Positions 39,815-45,034 of a stretch of 45,034 bases of DNA are shown here, in pieces. Source of the stretch: Myxococcales bacterium (GTDB lineage: Bacteria > Myxococcota_A > SURF-8); assembly GCA_003598065.1 (NCBI GenBank), contig QZKR01000103.1:1-45034 (forward strand), written 5' to 3'. Numbering within the stretch: the first letter of the stretch is position 1; every line of letters begins with the position of its first letter. A model generated the notes under the pieces. The model was not told the DNA's origin. It did no database searches and was given only the letters and a program-made list of their open reading frames with translations. Both the position numbers and the translations under genes were made by a program.

Positions 39815-42800
39815 TCACGCCGGCCGCCCCGCCTGATCGGCGTAAATAACGCGGATCGCCTCGCGGATGTCGGACTTGACGGCCAGCACGTAATGAATTT
39901 TCCCGTGCGGGAAGCGCTCCTCGATGGAGCGAATGTCGTTCTGCGTGAAATCGTAGGGCAGCGCGAAAGTGACCGCGTCGCCGTCCTGATAGAGCGGCGC
40001 GAGCGTCCGTTCCGCCGCCGCCGTGCGCGAATAAAGCTGCGCCAGCGCCGGGTCGAGCTGCAGCGCCTTGATGTTGACCACCGGCAGAAGCAGGTCCTTC
40101 GCGTAGACGTTGAGGAAGTCGCGCTCGTCGCAGTAGCCGTAGCTGACGAGCACCTCGCCCAGCCGCTGGCCCTTGGCCCGCTGCTGCTTGAGCGCTTCGT
40201 CCAGGCGCGGCGGATCGATCACGCCGGCTTCGATCAGGCGGTTGCCCAAGAGCCGCGAGCGCAGCGTCGCCTCGTCGAATCTGGCGTAGCCGGCCTCGAT
40301 CGCCTTCTGGATGTCCTCCTCGGGGGCGAGCACCACCTCGACCTTCTTCTCCAGCTGCCGCTCCAGCGACGCGACGATCTCCCGCAGGGCGAAATTGGCG
40401 ATGGCCATCGTGATCGTTTCGCCGTTCTCGCGCAGCGGCACGGTGCGGTAGATCTGGCAGAAGGCGCGGGGGAAACGCTCCAGAAGCGCCGCCGGCGTCC
40501 GATCCGGATCGATGCGGGTGAAGGCGATGCCCAGCGTCTCGCGGAAATAGGCGTCCAGCTGGAATTCGTCGATGAGCCCCATGCCCATCAGCACCTCGCC
40601 CAGCGGCTTGCGCTGCACCTTCTGGAGGTAGAGCGCTTCGGAAAGCTGCGTTTCGGTGATGTGGTTCCGCTCCAGCAGGTAGACGCCAAGCTTCTGCACG
40701 GGCACGGCCGTGGTTTTCACCAGCTTGCCGTAGGCGCGGCGGCGGGAGAAATCCAGGTCCGACTCGTAGGTGATGACGAAGCGCAGCTTGCGGCCGACCC
40801 GCTCCTGGAGCCGCCGCTGCGATTCCTCGTCCACCGGGTCGGCCACGGCCACGACGAGCGCGCCGGAGGGTTCGAGGGTCAGGGGCACCATGCGGTACTC
40901 GATCGCCAGGTCCTCCGGGATGATCTCCAAAAGCGCCGTGTCGATCTCCAGCGAATCGATCTCGTGCGAGGGCATGGAGAGTTGCTGGGCGTACAGCAGG
41001 GAGAAGCTCGCGTCGTCGATGACGCCCATGTTCTTGAGCACTTCGCCCAGCTTCTTGCGGTCGCGCCGCTGCACTTCCAGCGCCTCGGTCAGCTGCTCCG
41101 GCTTGAGCAGGCGGTTGCGCACGGCAAGCGCCCCCAGGCGGTTGACGTACTCGCGCATCTGATCCTCGGAGAGGTAGGCGTGCTCCGTCTTGCCCCACAC
41201 GAGCCGCGATTTCTTCTTCTCGTGCGCCGCGCTCCCCGGCTGAGCGGCGTCCGTCGCGGTCGCGTCTTTCTGCGCGGTTTTCTTCGCCGGCAAAAACTTC
41301 GAACTCAACAGCCAGCCGAAATAGCGGCGCGTCGCGCCCAGCGTGGCCATGAAATTGATGAAGTTGCCCAGAATCAGGCCGATGACGAAGACCGTCCGCA
41401 GCAGGAAATAGACCGACTGCTTGAGGCCGTAGATTTTGCGCACGGCGTGGAAGCGCTGCAAGAAGCGCTCGACCATCAGCACCGCGTTGAACAGCAGCAG
41501 CCACCAGATGTAGGAACTCGGCGGGAAGATGCGGGCGAAGGACCAGTCGTAGTCGATCATCTCGACCAGGATCACCTTCACCAGGCAGTAGAAGAAGACC
41601 ACGTAGCCCAGGATGTTGATGTAGTTGGTGACCAGCGATTTGCGGTCGCGCAAAAGCGTGTACTTGGTCACCATGGTGCCCTGCCAGCCGTAGAAGAAAT
41701 CGACGAAGGGGTTGTCCTTGCGGCCGGGGAACATCGTCTGGTAGGTGATGCCCATGATCCAGCGCGTCTTCTGGCGGATCGAGCGGCGGATCGAATCGGG
41801 GAAAAACTCCTTGGTGGCCACGAACTCATCGACCTCGTAGGTCTCGTCGAGCTTGCTCTGCCAGTACTTGAGCATCTTCACCGGCTCGACCACGAAGTAC
41901 TGCTTCATGCCGAGGTTTTTCAAGGCCAGGCTGATCTCGTAATCCTCGGTGAGGTGCACGTCGTTGAAAATGTCGTTCTGCTTGTTCTGACCGGCCAGCC
42001 GTCCGAGGGCCGAGCGGCTGATTCCCGTGCCGACGCCCGCCGAGGGGACGAGGCCCTCGATTTCGCGGCGGACGACCATGTCCTTGGTGTGGTGCTCGGC
42101 GAACTCGTCCATGTAGGTGGCGCTGACGACGTGCCGCTTGATGTTGCGCAGCATCAGGAAGCCGGCGCGCGCCAGGCGCCACAGGGTGCGCGGCGATTCG
42201 GCGATCCATTTCGCCGGATTGATCGTCCGCCAGCGCTTCAGCGAGCGGGTCAAGGGCGCGATTTCCTCCCCATCGGGCAGGATGCCGATTTCGAGCGGGA
42301 AGACGGGGAGCTGGACGAAGTCGAACTGCTCGCGGTACGGCTCGTTCTTCGGTCGGGACGTCTGCGGAACGTTGGTCATCAGGAAGTTGAAGAGCTTGAA
42401 CTCCTTCGGATGGATGACGTCCTCGCAGTCGTGCAGGACGAAAATTTCAAAGGGGGCGGACAGCTCGCCGTTGCGAATCATGTCCTCTTCCGCCGCCAGA
42501 ATGTGACGGTAGATGTGGTTGAGGTTGTCGGCCTTGTTGGTGGGGCCCGGCTTCGGGCCGACGACCATGTGCACGAAGTCGCCGGCGGCGCGCTTCCCTT
42601 CCTGCGCGCCGTTCACGCCGCCCAGGCCGCTGCGCAGGCGGCGATAATAGCGGATCGTCCCTTCGACTTCCTTGAGGGTCTCGGCGTCGTTGGGGTAGGT
42701 CCCGACGAAGAGATGGTAGTTCGTATAGTCGATGTTGGTGACGTTGCGCATCAGCATGCGGCGGATGACCTCGGCCTCCTGCCAGGCCGGAACCATCACC

Positions 42801-43015
42801 GCCACCGGCTTTTCGGAAAGCTTCTCCGCGTCGATCATGCGGATGCGGGTTTTCTCGCCGCCCTTGAACAGCACCATGACCAGGTAGCGCAGGTCGATGA
42901 ACAGGTCGTCGATCCCGGAGATGAAAAATCCCCAGACGGCGATCGCCGCCAGGATGCTGAAAAACGCATCCGAGAGGAGGTAGTTGCCGAGCTGCGCCAA
43001 ACTCTCCCACGTCAT
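39815..43015 (-). CDS. NfrB-like family-2 glycosyltransferase with three C-terminal MshEN modules, 1066 aa
   Basis: Two N-terminal helices precede a GT2 domain with VMVPAWQEAEVI (74-85), HDCEDVIHP as the DxD-like motif (195-203), LTEDYEISL (355-363) and QKTRW (415-419), the set used by processive synthases. Four or five membrane helices follow (about 467-560). From 626 on there are three tandem modules of the MshEN/GspE-N type (about 626-755, 775-905 and 922-1060). Each has two copies of the LGxxL-xx-G-ΨI-x4-L helical motif, e.g. KLGEVLKNMGVIDD, PLGEVLMGMGLIDE, RLGEVLVSYG. MshEN binds c-di-GMP in MshE and NfrB. E. coli NfrB is about 745 residues with one module, so this one is enlarged. It begins 12 bases after the NfrA-like gene. 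Confidence 0.9.
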   Translation of the reverse strand: MTWESLAQLGNYLLSDAFFSILAAIAVWGFFISGIDDLFIDLRYLVMVLFKGGEKTRIRMIDAEKLSEKPVAVMVPAWQEAEVIRRMLMRNVTNIDYTNYHLFVGTYPNDAETLKEVEGTIRYYRRLRSGLGGVNGAQEGKRAAGDFVHMVVGPKPGPTNKADNLNHIYRHILAAEEDMIRNGELSAPFEIFVLHDCEDVIHPKEFKLFNFLMTNVPQTSRPKNEPYREQFDFVQLPVFPLEIGILPDGEEIAPLTRSLKRWRTINPAKWIAESPRTLWRLARAGFLMLRNIKRHVVSATYMDEFAEHHTKDMVVRREIEGLVPSAGVGTGISRSALGRLAGQNKQNDIFNDVHLTEDYEISLALKNLGMKQYFVVEPVKMLKYWQSKLDETYEVDEFVATKEFFPDSIRRSIRQKTRWIMGITYQTMFPGRKDNPFVDFFYGWQGTMVTKYTLLRDRKSLVTNYINILGYVVFFYCLVKVILVEMIDYDWSFARIFPPSSYIWWLLLFNAVLMVERFLQRFHAVRKIYGLKQSVYFLLRTVFVIGLILGNFINFMATLGATRRYFGWLLSSKFLPAKKTAQKDATATDAAQPGSAAHEKKKSRLVWGKTEHAYLSEDQMREYVNRLGALAVRNRLLKPEQLTEALEVQRRDRKKLGEVLKNMGVIDDASFSLLYAQQLSMPSHEIDSLEIDTALLEIIPEDLAIEYRMVPLTLEPSGALVVAVADPVDEESQRRLQERVGRKLRFVITYESDLDFSRRRAYGKLVKTTAVPVQKLGVYLLERNHITETQLSEALYLQKVQRKPLGEVLMGMGLIDEFQLDAYFRETLGIAFTRIDPDRTPAALLERFPRAFCQIYRTVPLRENGETITMAIANFALREIVASLERQLEKKVEVVLAPEEDIQKAIEAGYARFDEATLRSRLLGNRLIEAGVIDPPRLDEALKQQRAKGQRLGEVLVSYGYCDERDFLNVYAKDLLLPVVNIKALQLDPALAQLYSRTAAAERTLAPLYQDGDAVTFALPYDFTQNDIRSIEERFPHGKIHYVLAVKSDIREAIRVIYADQAGRPA

Positions 43016-43027
43016 CGGCCGCCCCGT

Positions 43028-45034
43028 CTACCAGGCATAATAGACAATCACGCCGATCCGCCCGTCGTGATAGGGCGAACCGTGCGGGTTGTCGTCCGTG
43101 CGAGTCAATACGCCCACCCAGTAATCCGTGTAATAGTGCGCCAGCGGGTCGTGCACGAAATTCTTGCGGGGGATGTACACGCCGACGAGGTATTCCGCGT
43201 AGAACTGGATGTTGAGCCAGTGCCAGGGTATGATGCGCATGCCCGGCCCGACCTCGAAATAATTGTTGTAGTAGACGCCGTCCACGTCGTAGCCGAGATT
43301 GGTCCGCAGATAGAGCTGATCCACCAGCCGGCCCACCTGGAACAGATTCAGGCCGTGCTTCATCGTGAAGTAGCCGATCCAGTTGTTTTCGAAGCGGTAG
43401 AACCAGATGAAGTCGGTGTACAACTCGCCGAAGTAGGTGAGCGGCCAGATCCACTGCCCCTTGGGATTGGGCTCCGACTTGGTGTGCATCCAATCGACGA
43501 ACAGGGTGGCGCCGCCGCGCATGTCGAGTTCCACCGGGTCGTCGCCTTCGCGGTCGTAGAGATAGATCGCCGGGCCGATCTCGTAGAACAGGCTCAAGCC
43601 CGGAATCCACGGACTGAACTCGACGCCGGCCATCGGCAGAAAGACGTTGTCCTCGTAGACGCCGCTGGTGGCGAGGCCCTTCGAGCGGATGTCGCGGGTG
43701 AGCCGCGCGCCGATGTAAATCTTGAGCGGCGCTTTCGGAATGTTGATGCCTTCGCGCACGCGGCCGGTCAAGACGAGGTTCGGGAAGCGGGCCGTGAAGA
43801 ATAAATGGGCGTAAACGTCGCCGAAGAACAAGGGCGACGGCCGCGAACTTTTGATCGTCGCCAGCGCTTCTTCCGCCTTGCGGCGGCTTTCCGGGTCTTC
43901 GTCCTGGTCGGCCGCTTTCTCGAATTCGTCCTTCGTTTCGGCGTCGCCCGAGCTGAGCATCAGATAAGCCAACTCCAACCGCAGCCGGTGGCGGTGGGGA
44001 TCGCGCTTGAGCACTTCCCGCATCTCGCGCTTCGCGTCCTCGGGACGGTCGTTCTGAAGATAGAGATAGGCCAGCTCCAGCCGCATGTTGAGGTCGTCGG
44101 GATTGTCCTGAACCAGAACTTCGAAATGCGGCAGCGCCTCGTCGCGCGCCTCCGATTGAATCAGCAGGTAGGCGAGTTCCCGGCGCGTGTCGGCGTCGTC
44201 GGGATGGTGCTTGACGACGCGGGCGAAACAGGCCATCGCCGCCGGGGTGTTGCCCGCTTGCAGATGCAGGTAGCCCACCTGCCGGCAGACATCGCGGTCG
44301 TCGGGCTTGATTTCGCAGAGGGCGTCGAACTGGGCGCGGGCCTTGTCCGTCTGACCCTCGTTCATGTAGGCGAAGCCGAGCTCGCGCCGCGCCTGGGCGT
44401 CGTCGGGGTAGCTGCGGACGAAGGCTTCCAGTTCGCGCCGCGCCAGCTGGTCGCTGCCGGCGCGTTTGAGGGCGAAATAATATTCCCAACGCAACTCGCG
44501 CTGCGCGGGCCGGGCGGCGGCTTCCTCGGCGGGCGTCAAGGAAACGGCCAGCGCCGCCTCGAAGGCGACGATCGCCTCGCGCAGGCGGTCGTCGTTGGCC
44601 GCCATGTACCCTTCATTAATAAGCGACAAGCGGATACGCAGCGACTCGGAATCCGTTTCCGAGGCGGGTTCTTCCTCTTCTTCGGCCGTGGCGGCGACGC
44701 TTTCTTCTTCCCTCCATATCCCTTCCGGCTCCTCGGTTTCCGGTTCGACCGCCGGCGGCGGGGGCTCTGGCGAAACGAGGGCTGGTTCCGGTTCGGGCTC
44801 GGGTTCCGGCTCCGGCGCAGGCGTTGCAACTACCGGCTCGGGTTCTGGGGCCGGCGGCGGCGGAGGTTCTGGCTCGGGAGCCGGTTCCGGCTCGGCTGGA
44901 GCAGGGGCCGCAACTGCCGGCTCGGGTTCTGGGGTCGGCGGCGGCAAGGGTTCGGGTTCCAATGCCGGGGCCGGCTCAGTCGGCGCGGGTTCGGCTACCA
45001 CCGGTTCCGGTTCGGGCGTCGGCGGCGGCAGAGG
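43028..45034 (-). CDS. NfrA-like TPR and outer-membrane barrel protein (5' end beyond window), at least 668 aa
   Basis: The frame is open to the right edge; no start is seen, and the GTG at 45001 is inside the frame. The visible part begins with about 105 residues of Pro/Glu/Ala repeats (EPEPEPEP, PPPPAPEPEP), then at least five TPRs (ELGFAYMNEGQTDKARAQF, QVGYLHLQAGNTPAAMACF, ELAYLLIQSEARDEALPHF, ELAYLYLQNDRPEDAKREM) and a C-terminal barrel of about 260 residues (FFTARFPNLVLTGRV, KHGLNLFQVGRLVDQLY, YYNNYFEVGPGMRII) ending VYYAW. This layout matches NfrA, the phage-N4 receptor and exporter partner of NfrB. It should span periplasm and outer membrane as the export channel. Confidence 0.82.
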   Translation of the reverse strand, partial: PLPPPTPEPEPVVAEPAPTEPAPALEPEPLPPPTPEPEPAVAAPAPAEPEPAPEPEPPPPPAPEPEPVVATPAPEPEPEPEPEPALVSPEPPPPAVEPETEEPEGIWREEESVAATAEEEEEPASETDSESLRIRLSLINEGYMAANDDRLREAIVAFEAALAVSLTPAEEAAARPAQRELRWEYYFALKRAGSDQLARRELEAFVRSYPDDAQARRELGFAYMNEGQTDKARAQFDALCEIKPDDRDVCRQVGYLHLQAGNTPAAMACFARVVKHHPDDADTRRELAYLLIQSEARDEALPHFEVLVQDNPDDLNMRLELAYLYLQNDRPEDAKREMREVLKRDPHRHRLRLELAYLMLSSGDAETKDEFEKAADQDEDPESRRKAEEALATIKSSRPSPLFFGDVYAHLFFTARFPNLVLTGRVREGINIPKAPLKIYIGARLTRDIRSKGLATSGVYEDNVFLPMAGVEFSPWIPGLSLFYEIGPAIYLYDREGDDPVELDMRGGATLFVDWMHTKSEPNPKGQWIWPLTYFGELYTDFIWFYRFENNWIGYFTMKHGLNLFQVGRLVDQLYLRTNLGYDVDGVYYNNYFEVGPGMRIIPWHWLNIQFYAEYLVGVYIPRKNFVHDPLAHYYTDYWVGVLTRTDDNPHGSPYHDGRIGVIVYYAW
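44716..45034 (-). repeat. Pro/Glu-rich coding repeats
   Basis: This stretch of the NfrA-like gene is made of short imperfect repeats (units such as GGTTCCGGTTCGGG and its variants on the plus strand) that encode Pro-Glu and Pro-Ala runs. They probably make an extended periplasm-spanning linker. Repeat length may vary between strains through recombination. Confidence 0.75.

Noticed and set aside
37456..39849. A 797-codon open frame opposite the BcsB-like gene
   Set aside because: Same reason: mirror frame of a well-supported gene, no ribosome binding site, no recognisable domain.
39893..43804. A 1303-codon open frame on the plus strand across the NfrB- and NfrA-like genes
   Set aside because: It is antisense to two genes with clear domains; its protein is a low-complexity mix rich in Arg, His, Val, Asp and Leu without motifs. 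Such frames arise from codon bias in GC-rich DNA.

Overview
The window is high-GC, gene-dense DNA from a Gram-negative bacterium. Evidence for the envelope type is a set of outer-membrane barrels, an MCE-domain lipid-transport protein, many lipoproteins, a TolC/RND efflux pump and a SPOR protein. The FG-GAP/ASPIC protein with an Asp-rich stalk and C-terminal anchor, the sulfide oxidation genes and the flavodiiron protein suggest a deltaproteobacterial-grade or related environmental lineage (Desulfobacterota, Myxococcota or Lernaellota-like). This is inference from gene content only; no marker gene in the window fixes the taxon.

Layout. (1) 1-6519: housekeeping and envelope genes: the rsmD-coaD pair, an outer-membrane protein, an orphan MCE protein, a secreted metallophosphoesterase, a SPOR protein and a cupin. 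(2) 6585-12232: a small outer-membrane protein, a TPR lipoprotein, a polytopic membrane protein and a long FG-GAP surface protein. (3) 12303-23041: a copper/silver resistance island. It holds a His/Gly-rich lipoprotein and a methyltransferase on the minus strand, then on the plus strand a Met-rich lipoprotein, a YHS-type metal-binding protein, a two-component system and CusC-CusB-CusA. Two families of palindromic repeats are inserted at the start of cusB. (4) 23150-27222: a sulfide/persulfide detoxification operon made of an ArsR-rhodanese fusion regulator, sulfide:quinone oxidoreductase, a DsrE protein, an OsmC protein and a cysteine desulfurase. (5) 27265-30763: a minus-strand operon with a PadR regulator, a NapH-like polyferredoxin, DoxX and a chromate transporter. 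(6) 30847-34076: tRNA-His with its own promoter and terminator, a flavodiiron protein, and a lipoprotein with beta-sandwich domains. (7) 34077-35481: an AT-richer gene-poor stretch with a 15-bp inverted-repeat element and a likely gene remnant. (8) 35482-37323: a Cys-rich SGNH-hydrolase lipoprotein and a GGCT-fold protein. (9) 37396-45034: a minus-strand exopolysaccharide operon running in from beyond the right edge.

The most interesting system is the last one. An NfrA-like TPR/outer-membrane barrel, an NfrB-like family-2 glycosyltransferase carrying three tandem MshEN modules (a c-di-GMP-binding fold) and a BcsB-like periplasmic subunit are encoded in a row and end at a strong terminator. 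This reads as a synthase-dependent polysaccharide machine that combines parts of the Nfr and cellulose (Bcs) systems. The second is the cusC-cusB junction, where an array of four palindromes has duplicated the ribosome binding site and start codon, and a second palindromic element is translated in frame inside the CusB leader.

Regulation visible in the sequence: clear sigma70-type promoters before the metallophosphoesterase, the SPOR gene, the MCE gene, the TPR lipoprotein, tRNA-His and the flavodiiron gene; dyad operators overlapping the ArsR and PadR promoters; and rho-independent terminators after the cupin, tRNA-His and the polysaccharide operon.
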